64,000 nt of DNA from Maribacter dokdonensis DSW-8 (GCF_001447995.1 NZ_LDPE01000003.1:226488-290487); one strand, 5' to 3'; positions 44,467-54,590 are shown, counted from the first letter of the stretch. Numbers and translations: made by a program. Notes: generated from the sequence alone by a model not told the origin.

Positions 44467-46368
44467 ATGCGCTTATCTTTTTTAATACTAATGTTCGTGG
44501 TAACTCTTGCCATGAATGCACAAGAGTACAGTTTTGCGAAAATAGAGCTCTCCCTTTTAAAGAATGCAGATGCAGTTGTTCGCTTAGATGAAAGCACTGT
44601 TTTACTTAAATCTTCTGATTTTATGGAAGTTAAGTCTAAAAGGGTGGTCACCGTTTTGAATGAAAGTGGATCTAAACATATAAATGCGACAGTATTTTAC
44701 GATAAAGAGAAATGGATAAAAAATCTTGAAGCCATAATACTTGATGCTAATGGTAAAGAAATAGAAAAGTTTAAAGAAAAAGATTTTATTGATCAAACGG
44801 CTACAGGTGAAGGAACTTTGTATTCTGACTCTAGAGTCAAATACCTAAAATACACACCTGTTAAATATCCATACACGGTTGTTTTAACCGAAAAATACAC
44901 GACATCTGACACCGCATTTATACCACGTTGGTTTTTTCTGGACGGTTATAGGCTTAGTGTCGAAAAAAGTGAATTTAAGTTGAATTTACCTTCAACCATG
45001 AAATATAGGTATAAGGAGAATAACCTAGATTCTTTTAATGTGAAACGAACGGAAAATGAGTCTGGCGTAAAGTATAGCGCCGTGAATTTAAAAGCGCTAG
45101 AGTCAGAAGATTTTGATCCTGAGTTTAGAGATTTTATACCTAATGTCCAATTCGCACTAGAAAATTTTCATTTAAAAGGGGTGGACGGTCATGCTACTTC
45201 ATGGAAAGAATTCGGAGGTTGGATATACAATTCTCTATTAAAGGGTCGGGGAGAACTTAGTGCTGCAACCATTCAAAAAGTTCAAACTTTAGTAAGGGGA
45301 ATAAATGACCCAAAAGAAAAGATAAAAATAGTATATCAATTTGTTCAAGATAACACCCGGTATATCAGTGTACAAATGGGTATAGGCGGTTGGGAGCCTA
45401 TTAGTGCCATTGAAGTAGATAGAGTAAAGTATGGTGATTGTAAAGGTCTAACGAATTATACCATGGCATTGTTAAATGTTGTTGGTGTGGAATCTTATTA
45501 CACCATAGTTTATGCCGACCGTAGCATGCGAAGTTTAGATGCTGATTTTCCTTCTTTACAAGGAAATCATGTATTCTTAAATGTGCCCTTGGAGGGTGAG
45601 GAATTGTGGTTGGAGTGCACTAGTCAAATTGTTCCCGCAAACTTTTTAGGAACTTTTACAGATAACAGAAATGTGTTAAAAGTTGGTCCAAATGGTGGTG
45701 AGATGGTAAAGTCCAGACAGTATTCGCCAGAACAAAGTAAGCAAATTACAAGCGCTAAAATTACAATTAGCGAAAGTGAGATTAAAGCGCAAGTTGAAAT
45801 AAAAAGTACAGGGATACAGTATAACCAAAAATACGGGTTGTCAAGTGAAAGTAAAGAAGATGTAGAGAAATATTACAAAGACTATTGGGGTTATGTTAAT
45901 GATGTTCATATTCTAAACCATAATATCTTAAATGACAGGGATAATATTATCACAACAGAAAATGTTGATATTATAACATCTGGTTATTTGTCAAGGGCAG
46001 GTGACCGTTTACTTTTTGCGCCAAACATGCTAAATAGAAATGAATATGTTCCCAAAAGGAGTAAAGATAGAAAACGCGATGTTGTAATTAAAAGAGGGTA
46101 TTTAGATGAAGATGAGTTCCTAATAGATTTACCGGACAACTACGGGTTAGAATCTGGTTTAACGGCAATAGACTTAAAAAATAATTTTGGAGAGTATTCA
46201 GTTAGTTTAACTAAGGTTTCAGAAAGTCAGTTCAAATACAAAAGAAGATTATTGATTAAACCTGGAGTTTTTTCAAAAACAACTTATAACGACTATCGTA
46301 ATTTCAGAAAAGAAATAGCAAAATCAGATAAGAACAAGATTGTCCTACTGAAAAATAACACCAATTAA
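44467..46368 (+). CDS. DUF3857 / transglutaminase-like protein, catalytic residues present
   Basis: A 633-residue exported protein, signal peptide MRLSFLILMFVVTLAMNAQ. The N-terminal DUF3857 domain (about 45-250) is followed by a transglutaminase-like core. The core has Cys325 in KYGDCKGLTNYTMALLNVVG, His368 in QGNHVFLNVPL and an acidic residue in LWLECTSQ, and a beta-rich C-terminal domain ends the protein. Members of this family may be proteases or cross-linking enzymes in the periplasm, but none has a firm function that I know of. It is the first of three tandem paralogues and the only one with the catalytic Cys and His. The next gene starts 15 bases after its stop. Confidence 0.85.
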   Translation: MRLSFLILMFVVTLAMNAQEYSFAKIELSLLKNADAVVRLDESTVLLKSSDFMEVKSKRVVTVLNESGSKHINATVFYDKEKWIKNLEAIILDANGKEIEKFKEKDFIDQTATGEGTLYSDSRVKYLKYTPVKYPYTVVLTEKYTTSDTAFIPRWFFLDGYRLSVEKSEFKLNLPSTMKYRYKENNLDSFNVKRTENESGVKYSAVNLKALESEDFDPEFRDFIPNVQFALENFHLKGVDGHATSWKEFGGWIYNSLLKGRGELSAATIQKVQTLVRGINDPKEKIKIVYQFVQDNTRYISVQMGIGGWEPISAIEVDRVKYGDCKGLTNYTMALLNVVGVESYYTIVYADRSMRSLDADFPSLQGNHVFLNVPLEGEELWLECTSQIVPANFLGTFTDNRNVLKVGPNGGEMVKSRQYSPEQSKQITSAKITISESEIKAQVEIKSTGIQYNQKYGLSSESKEDVEKYYKDYWGYVNDVHILNHNILNDRDNIITTENVDIITSGYLSRAGDRLLFAPNMLNRNEYVPKRSKDRKRDVVIKRGYLDEDEFLIDLPDNYGLESGLTAIDLKNNFGEYSVSLTKVSESQFKYKRRLLIKPGVFSKTTYNDYRNFRKEIAKSDKNKIVLLKNNTN

Positions 46369-46383
46369 AACCATTCGATTTTT

Positions 46384-48441
46384 ATGACTATTGACAATAA
46401 TTTTAAATCCAACAAAAAAATTTATATACTGATTTCCCTAATTTTTATATCTACCTTTTTAGTAGCTCAAAACAATGATTACGGTAAGGTTTCAAAAGAA
46501 GAATTGTTACAAGACTTTAATTCAATAGATAGCACAGCATCTGCAGCGTATTTGTATAAATACAGAAAAACGTATTTCAACTATGTTTCAGGTGTCGGTT
46601 TCAGTTTAATTACCGATGTGCATGAACGAATTAAGATTTATAATAAAGAAGGATTTGAGTATGCCACCCAAAAGATACGATTGTATAAAGATGGTAATGA
46701 AATTGAGGATTTAAATAAGCTTAAGGCTAAAACATACAATCTAATAGATGATAAAATAGAGGAGACTCCATTAAAAAAAGACGGGAAATTCAAAAATGAA
46801 ATATCGGAGAATATTAATGAGGAATCATTTACAATGCCAAATATAAAAGAAGGGTCCATAATAGAATATAAGTACAGTATAACTTCTCCCTTCATATACA
46901 ACGTAGATGAATTTATCTTTCAGCATGATATTCCAGTGAATAAAATAGAAGCTTTTTTCGAAACTCCAGAATATTTTGTTTTTAGAATGAATGTTAAGGG
47001 ATTTTTGAATGTAATGCCTAAACGAGAGCAATTTAATAAGTCGTTAGATTATACTCAGCGTGTTGCATCTGGGGGTACAACTAATGCAGGAGCTGGTCAA
47101 GGTCTTGGTAGGACTACTCAAGTAAGAGGTAATGTGAAATATGTTAGCAATGTAATTAGCTTTGATTTAAATAATATTGAACCGCTTAAAGAAGAACCAT
47201 TTGTAAATGAACTTAGTAACTATAGGTCAGGGGTTAAGTATGAGTTGTCTTACACACAGTTTCCTAATTCAAGTAAAGAGTTTTATTCACGTACGTGGGA
47301 AGATGTAGTTGAAACAGTATATAAGAATCCAAGTTTTGGAGATGAATTGAGAAAGACTAATTATTTTAAAGAAGATTTAGATGCAATAATTAAAAATTTA
47401 ACTGATGAACAAGAGAAAATAAATACAATATTTTCATTTGTGAAATCTAAAGTTAAATGGGATCAGAGTTATGGTAAGTATACTAGAAAAGGTGTTAAAC
47501 AAGCATATCAGAAGGGGGTAGGAAATACAGCAGAGATTAATTTAATGTTAACAGCTATGTTAGATTATGCAAATCTAGAAGCTAATCCTGTATTAGTGAG
47601 TACAAGGTCTAACGGGATGCCGCTTTTTCCTACTAGAGAAGGTTATAATTATATAGTGAGTAGCGTTAGCATAAATGGAGGTATTATTTTGTTAGATGCT
47701 ACAAGTCAAAATAGCTTGCCTGGTGTTTTGCCAATTAGGGCTTTAAATTGGGAAGGTCGCATGATGTCAAAAAATGGTAAGTCTACAATTATAAATCTTT
47801 ACCCGACCAATAAGGGATCAATTCAAACTTTTCAAAATATTACTTTAAGTGGAAATGGAACGGCTGTAGGCAAAATTAGAAATGTTTACAAGGGACATCA
47901 AGCTCTGTCTTTTAGGGATGAATACGGTAAGGATAAACAAAAATCATATTTGAATCAGTTGGTAAATAACAATGATGGAATTGAAATAAACAATTTTGAA
48001 GTAAAGAATAACAATGAACTGGCTAAACTGCCCATAGAGTCTTTTGATTTTACTACGGAAAGTGAAATCGATGTAGTTTCAGATAAGATATATTTTTCAC
48101 CATTGTTATTTTTAGCCACAAAAGAAAATCCTTTTAAACAAGAGAAAAGAGAATTTCCAATAGATTTTAGTTTTCCGTTTGAAAATATATCAACTACTAT
48201 AATTAATCTACCAGAAGGATATAGGGTAGAATCTATTCCAGAAGCTATGGCAATAGCTTTGCCTAATGGTATGGGTAATTTTAGTTATGCGATTAATAAT
48301 GTTGGCAATGTTTTACAATTAAAAGTATCGAAGAAAATTAATTATCCAGTTGTACCTGCGGAATTCTACCCTAGTCTAAAAGAATATTATAGTAAAATGG
48401 TAGGGAAATTAAATGAAAAGGTAGTATTAACTAAAATATAG
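46384..48441 (+). CDS. DUF3857 / transglutaminase-like protein without catalytic Cys and His
   Basis: A 685-residue paralogue of the preceding gene with a hydrophobic export signal (KIYILISLIFISTFLVAQ). It keeps the DUF3857 part (RIKIYNKEGFEYATQKIRLY, NIKEGSIIEYKYSITSPF). In the transglutaminase-like core, the Cys position is Thr382 (GVGNTAEINLMLTAML) and the His position is Tyr423 (GYNYIVSSV); the Asp region LLDATSQ is kept. It is thus probably inactive as a thiol enzyme and may bind or scaffold. A Gly/Thr-rich insertion (SGGTTNAGAGQGLGRTTQ) near residue 230 is unusual. Confidence 0.82.
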   Translation: MTIDNNFKSNKKIYILISLIFISTFLVAQNNDYGKVSKEELLQDFNSIDSTASAAYLYKYRKTYFNYVSGVGFSLITDVHERIKIYNKEGFEYATQKIRLYKDGNEIEDLNKLKAKTYNLIDDKIEETPLKKDGKFKNEISENINEESFTMPNIKEGSIIEYKYSITSPFIYNVDEFIFQHDIPVNKIEAFFETPEYFVFRMNVKGFLNVMPKREQFNKSLDYTQRVASGGTTNAGAGQGLGRTTQVRGNVKYVSNVISFDLNNIEPLKEEPFVNELSNYRSGVKYELSYTQFPNSSKEFYSRTWEDVVETVYKNPSFGDELRKTNYFKEDLDAIIKNLTDEQEKINTIFSFVKSKVKWDQSYGKYTRKGVKQAYQKGVGNTAEINLMLTAMLDYANLEANPVLVSTRSNGMPLFPTREGYNYIVSSVSINGGIILLDATSQNSLPGVLPIRALNWEGRMMSKNGKSTIINLYPTNKGSIQTFQNITLSGNGTAVGKIRNVYKGHQALSFRDEYGKDKQKSYLNQLVNNNDGIEINNFEVKNNNELAKLPIESFDFTTESEIDVVSDKIYFSPLLFLATKENPFKQEKREFPIDFSFPFENISTTIINLPEGYRVESIPEAMAIALPNGMGNFSYAINNVGNVLQLKVSKKINYPVVPAEFYPSLKEYYSKMVGKLNEKVVLTKI

Positions 48442-48524
48442 ATTAAAACAGCTTTTAAGATGCAATTAGAATAGGTCTAATTCTTATTAAGCGAACTTTT
48501 TATTAGAAAAATAAATCAATCTAA

Positions 48525-50504
48525 ATGTATAAAATTATTTATTTATCACTCTTTGTTGTTACCATGATCTTTTCTGTTAACCAGATTTTAGCTCAAGAAA
48601 AACCAGAGTTTGGAACCATTTTAAAATCAGAAAGTGAATTTGCCTTTTATGAAAAAGATCCAGAGGCAACAGGTATCTATTTATCGGAATATGGTCACAA
48701 TTTTTTTGATGTAAGAGATGATTACATTTGGCTAATTACCAAATACCATGCAAAAGTGAAGGTTTTAAATATGGAAGGCTTTAAAAATGCGGACATTGAA
48801 ATACCTTTATATCATTCAAAAAAAAGTAAGGAAAAAATAGTAAATATTAGGGCCATTACTCATTATAATGGCATGCGTATTCCGGTCAAAGCTGAAGAAT
48901 TTTATGAAGAAGTGGTAAATGAAAAATGGACCCAACTAAAATTTACTTTTCCAAATGTACAAGAAGGGGCAATACTGGAGTATGAATACGAAATGCAGTC
49001 ACCTTTTCATTTTAATTTTCAGGGTTGGGAGTTTCAGACCGACATTCCTAAGTTATATTCTGAATTTTATGCGGAAATACCGGGTAATTGGCTGTATAAC
49101 AGAAGTATAATAGGGTCTTTGAAACTTTCTGTGGATGAATCTAGAATAATAAGTTCTTGTTTTAAGTTTCCAGGATTGAAGCAAGATAGTGATTGTGAAG
49201 CGCTAAGATATGCCATGAAAGATATACCCGCCTTTAAGGATTCAGAAAAGTACATGCTTTCGGCAAATAATTACAGATCCAGAATTGAGTTTGAACTTTC
49301 TGAATATAAAAGTTTTTATGGGGGCACGGATAAATATACGAAAACATGGAAAGCGGTAGATAGGGAATTTAAAACAGATGGAGATTTAGGTGTTCAGCTT
49401 AAAAAGAAAAATTTTTTTTCAAAAAGTGTTGATCCGGGTCTTTTGACTCAGGGAGACGATTTGACCAGGGCTAAGAATATTTATGAGTTTGTCAAAAATC
49501 ATTTTACATGGAATGAAGAGTATGGGGTATGGAATGACAATAAAGTGAAAAATGCTTTTGATCAGAAAAAGGGTAGTGCAGCTGAAATTAATATTTCATT
49601 GATCAATTTATTAAATGCTGCGGGTATAAATGTTAATATGATGTTATTGGCAACAAGAAACAAAGGGCTACCTAAGAAAACTCATCCGGTAATGACCGAC
49701 TTCAATTATCTTGTAGCTAAAGTGGATATTGGTGAAAAATCTTATTTGTTAGACGCGACCAATAAGTACATGCCTTTTGGTATGTTACCTTATCATAGCT
49801 TAAATTATTATGGTCGTGTAATGGATTTTGATAATAATAGTTATTGGTACGATATTGTACCTGAAAAGTCAAATGCCGTCATGTTGCGTGCTCAAATGAC
49901 AATCAATGCAAGCGAAAAAAAATTAACTGGAGTATTTGACCTTATAAATACAGGATATAAAAAAGTTGTTCAAGATGAAGTGTTGTCAACAACAAAAGAA
50001 GATAGTTATATTGAAAGATTAGAAGAAGAAATTTCAGATGATTTTCATATCATGTCTCATGAAAAACAACTTAAATATTCTGATGAAAAGAAGTTGACAG
50101 AAAGATTCAATTTTGAAATGGAAAACTTGTTTCAAGGGGATAATATTTACTTAAATCCCTTTGTGATTAAATTTTTTGATAACAATCCGTTTACAGCTTC
50201 GGAAAGAAATTATCCGGTTGATTTTGGTTATCCAATGAAATATCAGTACGTTTTAAATGTTAAAATACCGGATGGGTATAATGTAAAGTCGATACCTGAA
50301 AATAAGAATTTTTCCTTACCAGATAATGGTGGCGTATTGAAACTAAATGTATCAGATAATAAAAGTGATACCCTTAATTTATTTTTTACTTTTGATTTGA
50401 ATTCTGCTCATTATAGTAATGCATACTATGCAGGTTTGAAACAATTTTTTAATGAAGCGGTAAAAAGCCAAAGTCAATCTTTAATTGTTTTTGAAAAAAT
50501 TTAG
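48525..50504 (+). CDS. DUF3857 / transglutaminase-like protein without catalytic Cys and His
   Basis: A 659-residue third paralogue, signal peptide MYKIIYLSLFVVTMIFSVNQILAQ. DUF3857 region (KVLNMEGFKNADIEIPLYH, FPNVQEGAILEYEYEMQSPF). In the core, the Cys position is Ala352 (KKGSAAEINISLINLLNAAG) and the His position is Tyr395 (DFNYLVAKV), while LLDATNK is kept. It shares these losses with the second paralogue, with which it also shares 'FDNNPFTASERNYPVDFGYPM' type sequence near the end. This suggests that the second and third arose from one inactive ancestor. The function is unknown. Confidence 0.82.
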   Translation: MYKIIYLSLFVVTMIFSVNQILAQEKPEFGTILKSESEFAFYEKDPEATGIYLSEYGHNFFDVRDDYIWLITKYHAKVKVLNMEGFKNADIEIPLYHSKKSKEKIVNIRAITHYNGMRIPVKAEEFYEEVVNEKWTQLKFTFPNVQEGAILEYEYEMQSPFHFNFQGWEFQTDIPKLYSEFYAEIPGNWLYNRSIIGSLKLSVDESRIISSCFKFPGLKQDSDCEALRYAMKDIPAFKDSEKYMLSANNYRSRIEFELSEYKSFYGGTDKYTKTWKAVDREFKTDGDLGVQLKKKNFFSKSVDPGLLTQGDDLTRAKNIYEFVKNHFTWNEEYGVWNDNKVKNAFDQKKGSAAEINISLINLLNAAGINVNMMLLATRNKGLPKKTHPVMTDFNYLVAKVDIGEKSYLLDATNKYMPFGMLPYHSLNYYGRVMDFDNNSYWYDIVPEKSNAVMLRAQMTINASEKKLTGVFDLINTGYKKVVQDEVLSTTKEDSYIERLEEEISDDFHIMSHEKQLKYSDEKKLTERFNFEMENLFQGDNIYLNPFVIKFFDNNPFTASERNYPVDFGYPMKYQYVLNVKIPDGYNVKSIPENKNFSLPDNGGVLKLNVSDNKSDTLNLFFTFDLNSAHYSNAYYAGLKQFFNEAVKSQSQSLIVFEKI

Positions 50505-50511
50505 AATTAAT

Positions 50512-50838
50512 ATGAACATTGAAAGCGCACAAAAAGCAGTTGATGACTGGATCAAGGAGCACGGAGTTCGCTACTTTAACGAATTAACCAATATGGCACA
50601 GCTTACCGAAGAAGTGGGCGAGGTGGCTAGAATTATCGCTAGACGCTATGGAGAGCAAAGCGAAAAAGAGTCTGATAAGAACAAAGATCTGGGCGAAGAA
50701 TTGGCAGATGTAATGTTCGTAGTGTTGTGTTTGGCCAATCAAACGGGTGTTGATTTGCAACAAGCTTTTGATAAAAAGTTAGATTTAAAAACAAAGCGAG
50801 ATCATGACCGTCATCACAACAATAAAAAGTTGAAATAG
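50512..50838 (+). CDS. MazG-like nucleotide pyrophosphohydrolase
   Basis: A 108-residue all-alpha NTP pyrophosphohydrolase of the MazG superfamily, which hydrolyses non-canonical or excess nucleoside triphosphates. The metal-binding signature is EEVGEVARIIARRYGEQ near residue 35 followed by LGEELADVMFVVLCLANQTGVDLQQAF near 62 (ExxE...ExxD). I chose ATG 50512 (MNIESAQKAVDDWI); an upstream in-frame codon at 50485 would overlap the preceding gene. It starts eight bases after the third DUF3857 gene and precedes aroA. It ends in basic DRHHNNKKLK. Confidence 0.9.
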   Translation: MNIESAQKAVDDWIKEHGVRYFNELTNMAQLTEEVGEVARIIARRYGEQSEKESDKNKDLGEELADVMFVVLCLANQTGVDLQQAFDKKLDLKTKRDHDRHHNNKKLK

Positions 50839-50841
50839 GCT

Positions 50842-50849
50842 TATATTTG
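50842..50849 (+). promoter_or_regulatory. -7 promoter element of aroA
   Basis: TATATTTG matches TAnnTTTG and lies 26 bases before the TTG start of aroA. Confidence 0.45.
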
Positions 50850-50875
50850 TTGTTCTATTTTTAAAAAGATACGCA

Positions 50876-52105
50876 TTGAAACTTCACTTGACAGGTCCGT
50901 CCAATACCACGCTTAATGATACGATTACCATAACAGGTTCAAAGAGTGAATCTAACCGTAGTTTATTATTGGCTGCATTGTTTTCTGATATAACCATTGA
51001 GAACATTTCCAATTCAGATGATGCCCAGGTAATGGCAAAAGGTTTGAAAATTTCAGAAGGTACGGTTGATATTCATCATGCAGGTACCGCCATGCGTTTT
51101 TTAACCGGATATTTTGCATCACAGGCAGGTAAGGAAGTAGTGCTTACCGGTTCTAAAAGAATGACGGAGCGACCCATAGAAATCTTGGTAGATGCCTTAA
51201 AAACCTTGGGAGCGGAAATATCTTATGTTCAAGATGAGGGGTATCCTCCCATAAAAATTAAAGGACAGCATATTATAAAAGATAAAGTGAGTTTGCCGGC
51301 AAATGTAAGTAGCCAATATATTTCTTCGTTATTGTTGATTGCTCCAAGTTTGGAGAACGGACTTCAATTAGAGTTAATCGGTAAAATTACCTCGGTACCG
51401 TATATAAAAATGACCTTGGCATTGTTAGAGGAAATTGGAGTGGAAACTTCTTTTGAGGGTAATCTTATTAAAGTGTCGCCAAAGGCAAAAGTAGCACCAA
51501 CGACATTGGTGGTAGAATCAGATTGGAGTTCTGCCTCATATTTTTATGGTATTTGTGCACTGGCAGCACCAGGAACGCAAATTACTTTATCGGCATATAA
51601 AAAAGAAAGTCTTCAAGGAGATAGCGTACTTGCTAGTATTTATACTTCATTTGGTGTGGAGACTACTTTTGGCAATAATACGGTTACCTTAAAGAAGACC
51701 GACAAAAAGATAGAAGCTAAGAATGAGTTTGATCTGGCAAATGCTCCAGATATAGCCCAAACAATTGCGGTTACCTGCTTTGGTTTGGGGGTAGGTTGTT
51801 ATTTAACCGGACTGCACACGTTAAAGATCAAAGAAACGGATCGTTTAGAGGCTTTGCATACAGAACTGTCTAAATTAGGGGCAAACATATCCGTAACGGA
51901 TAAAACCTTGACCATAATACCATCTGTAGGTATTCTGGAAGATATTGCTATAGATACATATAATGATCATAGAATGGCAATGGCTTTTGCTCCTTTGGCC
52001 ATGAAAACTACACTTATTGTTAATGATGCAGAGGTGGTATCTAAGTCATATCCAGATTTTTGGAACGACCTAAAACAATTGGATTTCGGTATAAGGGAAT
52101 TATAA
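50876..52105 (+). CDS. aroA: 3-phosphoshikimate 1-carboxyvinyltransferase (EPSP synthase)
   Basis: Sixth step of the shikimate pathway, transferring enolpyruvyl from PEP to shikimate 3-phosphate. The 409-residue protein has TGSKSESNRSLLLAALFSD near residue 20, HAGTAMRFLTGYFA near 63, LTGSKRMTERPIEILVDAL near 85, and the C-terminal KIKETDRLEALHTELSKLGA and DTYNDHRMAMAFAPLA. The start is TTG at 50876; no ATG or GTG is near and the sequence KLHLTGPSNTTL is needed for the fold. It is unlinked from the aromatic operon at 35-39 kb and has its own promoter. Confidence 0.96.
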   Translation: MKLHLTGPSNTTLNDTITITGSKSESNRSLLLAALFSDITIENISNSDDAQVMAKGLKISEGTVDIHHAGTAMRFLTGYFASQAGKEVVLTGSKRMTERPIEILVDALKTLGAEISYVQDEGYPPIKIKGQHIIKDKVSLPANVSSQYISSLLLIAPSLENGLQLELIGKITSVPYIKMTLALLEEIGVETSFEGNLIKVSPKAKVAPTTLVVESDWSSASYFYGICALAAPGTQITLSAYKKESLQGDSVLASIYTSFGVETTFGNNTVTLKKTDKKIEAKNEFDLANAPDIAQTIAVTCFGLGVGCYLTGLHTLKIKETDRLEALHTELSKLGANISVTDKTLTIIPSVGILEDIAIDTYNDHRMAMAFAPLAMKTTLIVNDAEVVSKSYPDFWNDLKQLDFGIREL

Positions 52106-52117
52106 TTAAGGATTTAC

Positions 52118-52149
52118 TTGACAAGGCCTATCTGCAGATTGTATATTTG
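52118..52149 (+). promoter_or_regulatory. Promoter of queA (TTG-N21-TATATTTG)
   Basis: TTG (52118-52120) and TATATTTG (52142-52149) are 21 bases apart, matching the Bacteroidota -33/-7 arrangement. The queA ATG follows 35 bases later. Confidence 0.6.
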
Positions 52150-52184
52150 CAGCCGCAATTTGCTACATTAAATATAATAGCTAC

Positions 52185-53234
52185 ATGAAATTATCAAATT
52201 TTAATTTTGAGCTTCCTAAAGAATTATTGGCGGAGCATCCATCTGAAAATAGAGATGAGTCTAAGTTAATGGTCATCCACAGAGATACCGGAAAAATTGA
52301 ACACAAAATGTTCAAGGACATGATCGACTATTTTGATGAAGGTGATGTCATGGTTCTTAACAATACAAAAGTATTTCCTGCCCGTTTGTACGGTAACAAG
52401 GAAAAAACAGGAGCTCGTATTGAGGTTTTTCTTTTACGTGAGTTAAACGAAGAGCAACGCCTTTGGGATGTTCTTGTAGATCCTGCACGTAAAATACGTA
52501 TTGGTAACAAACTATATTTTGGTGATGATGAAACCTTGGTAGCGGAAGTTATTGATAATACTACTTCTAGAGGTAGAACGTTACGTTTTTTATATGATGG
52601 TGCTTACCTTGATTTCAGAAGAAAATTAAGGGAATTAGGAGAAACTCCGTTACCAAAATATATAAAGAGAGATGTTGAGCCAGAAGATGAAAATCGTTAC
52701 CAAACGATCTATGCTAAGCATGAAGGTGCTGTGGCGGCTCCAACTGCTGGTTTGCACTTTTCTAAACATTTGTTGAAGCGTTTAGAAATTAAGGGTGTAG
52801 ATTTTGCTGAGTTGACTTTGCACGTAGGTTTAGGTACATTCAACCCAGTTGAGGTAGAAGATCTTTCTAAGCATAAAATGGATAGTGAGGAAATGTTCAT
52901 TGATGAAAAAGCTGCAGAGATAGTAAACAATGCAAAAGCGAAAAAACGTCGTATTTGTGCAGTAGGTACTACGGCAATGCGTGGCTTGGAAAGTGCAGTG
53001 TCGTCTAAGCAGACATTGAATACCTATGAGGGTTGGACAAATAAGTTCATATTCCCTCCATATGATTTTAGTATTGCAAATGCCATGATTACAAACTTCC
53101 ATTTGCCAAAATCAACATTGTTGATGATGGTATCTGCATTTATGGGTCATGATCTAATGAACAAAGCATATAAAGAAGCAATATTGGAAAGCTATAAGTT
53201 CTACTCTTATGGTGATGCCATGTTGATCATATAA
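52185..53234 (+). CDS. queA: tRNA preQ1(34) S-adenosylmethionine ribosyltransferase-isomerase
   Basis: Penultimate step of queuosine formation in tRNA: transfers and isomerises the ribose of SAM to preQ1 at position 34. The 349-residue product has [23 protein letters not shown] at the start and [16 protein letters not shown] near residue 54. [32 protein letters not shown] near 168 and [14 protein letters not shown] near 202 follow, with [30 protein letters not shown] near 288. It uses SAM made by metK. It stands as a single unit with promoter and terminator. Confidence 0.97.
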   Translation: MKLSNFNFELPKELLAEHPSENRDESKLMVIHRDTGKIEHKMFKDMIDYFDEGDVMVLNNTKVFPARLYGNKEKTGARIEVFLLRELNEEQRLWDVLVDPARKIRIGNKLYFGDDETLVAEVIDNTTSRGRTLRFLYDGAYLDFRRKLRELGETPLPKYIKRDVEPEDENRYQTIYAKHEGAVAAPTAGLHFSKHLLKRLEIKGVDFAELTLHVGLGTFNPVEVEDLSKHKMDSEEMFIDEKAAEIVNNAKAKKRRICAVGTTAMRGLESAVSSKQTLNTYEGWTNKFIFPPYDFSIANAMITNFHLPKSTLLMMVSAFMGHDLMNKAYKEAILESYKFYSYGDAMLII

Positions 53235-53269
53235 GTTGATATAATCCTTTTTAAAAAGGAAAATTTTTT

Positions 53270-53308
53270 AATCCCGCTTTATCTACATATTGACAAAGCG
53301 GGATTTTT
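53270..53308 (+). terminator. Terminator of queA
   Basis: AATCCCGCTTT (53270-53280) and AAAGCGGGATT (53295-53305) with a 14-base loop, followed by T. Confidence 0.85.
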
Positions 53309-53335
53309 ATCACCAGTAATACCTACCTTTAATAG

Positions 53336-54379
53336 ATGGAAGAAATAAAGAAAAAAGATATCCGGGCACTAACGAGAGAGCAGCTAAGGGAGTTCTTTGT
53401 TTCTAATGGTGACAAAGCTTTTCGTGGCAACCAGGTCTACGAGTGGTTATGGCAAAAAGCTGCGTATTCTTTTGATGTAATGACCAATTTATCAAAAGAA
53501 ACCAGGGAAATGCTAGAAGCCAATTTTGTCATTAACCATATTAAGGTAGATCAAATGCAGCGCAGTAGTGACGGTACTATAAAAAATGCGGTGCGTTTGC
53601 ATGACGATTTAATTGTAGAGTCCGTTTTAATACCTACAAAATCAAGAACAACTGCTTGTGTGTCCAGTCAAGTAGGGTGTAGTTTAGATTGTAGGTTCTG
53701 TGCAACGGCACGTTTAAAACGAATGCGAAATTTAAACCCCGATGAAATATATGATCAGGTTGTCGCTATTGATAATGAAAGCAGATTGTATTTTGACAGA
53801 CCTTTAAGCAATATTGTTTTTATGGGCATGGGAGAGCCTTTAATGAACTACAATAACGTATTAAAGGCTATTGATAAAATCACCTCTTCAGACGGGCTGG
53901 GCATGTCTCCAAAGAGAATTACGGTCTCCACCTCTGGTGTGCCTAAATTGATCCGAAAAATGGCCGATGACGAAGTTAAATTTAAATTGGCGGTTTCTTT
54001 ACATTCAGCTGTTGATGAAATTCGTACGTCAATAATGCCCTTTAACGCTAAGTTTACCTTGAGCGATTTAAGGGAGTCTCTACAGTACTGGTACCAAAAG
54101 ACAAAAAGTAGAATTACGTATGAGTATGTGGTTTGGGAAGGCATAAACGATACTCAAAAAGATGTAGATGCGTTAGTGGAGTTTTGCCGTTTTGCACCTT
54201 CTAAAGTAAATCTTATAGAATACAACCCTATTGATGACGGTGAATTTAAGCAAGCATCTAATGCAGCAATAGATCGCTATGTAAATTCATTGGAGCGTAA
54301 TAATATCACCGTAACCGTTCGTCGTTCTAGAGGAAAGGATATTGATGCCGCATGTGGGCAATTGGCGAATAAAAGTTAG
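53336..54379 (+). CDS. rlmN: 23S rRNA (adenine2503-C2)-methyltransferase
   Basis: A radical SAM enzyme that methylates A2503 in 23S rRNA and A37 in some tRNAs. The 347-residue protein has the [4Fe-4S] motif CSLDCRFC near residue 115 (CxxxCxxC), the SAM-binding FMGMGEPLMNY near 162 and GMSPKRITVSTSG near 187. The C-terminal catalytic cysteine is in DIDAACGQL. The N terminus (LTREQLREFFVSNGDKAFRGNQVYEWLW) is the accessory helical domain. Typical family length. Confidence 0.97.
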   Translation: MEEIKKKDIRALTREQLREFFVSNGDKAFRGNQVYEWLWQKAAYSFDVMTNLSKETREMLEANFVINHIKVDQMQRSSDGTIKNAVRLHDDLIVESVLIPTKSRTTACVSSQVGCSLDCRFCATARLKRMRNLNPDEIYDQVVAIDNESRLYFDRPLSNIVFMGMGEPLMNYNNVLKAIDKITSSDGLGMSPKRITVSTSGVPKLIRKMADDEVKFKLAVSLHSAVDEIRTSIMPFNAKFTLSDLRESLQYWYQKTKSRITYEYVVWEGINDTQKDVDALVEFCRFAPSKVNLIEYNPIDDGEFKQASNAAIDRYVNSLERNNITVTVRRSRGKDIDAACGQLANKS

Positions 54380-54590
54380 AAGTACAAAGTGGAAAGCACT
54401 AAGTATTAAGTTAGAAGAGAGAAAATAGAGTATAGAAAATAGACTTGTTAGAAGATAAATTATTTAGCACAGCTAAGCTTTAGAAATGAAAGGTATTAAG
54501 TAATACGAATTACTAGAGCAATTGCTAATATAATATCTTAGTACTTTATACTTTATACTTAATACTAAAAACGCAAAGCGTTATAGCCAA
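54380..54590. repeat. AAGTACTAAGTATTAAG-type repeats in both orientations
   Basis: GAAGTACAAAG, AGCACTAAGTATTAAG (54390-54410 region) and, about 130 bases on, CTTAGTACTTTATACTT and ACTTAATACT lie in inverse orientation. Together they can fold into a long imperfect hairpin. The AT-rich middle holds no gene. The units match those at 14240-14272 and 29885-29921. Confidence 0.5.
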
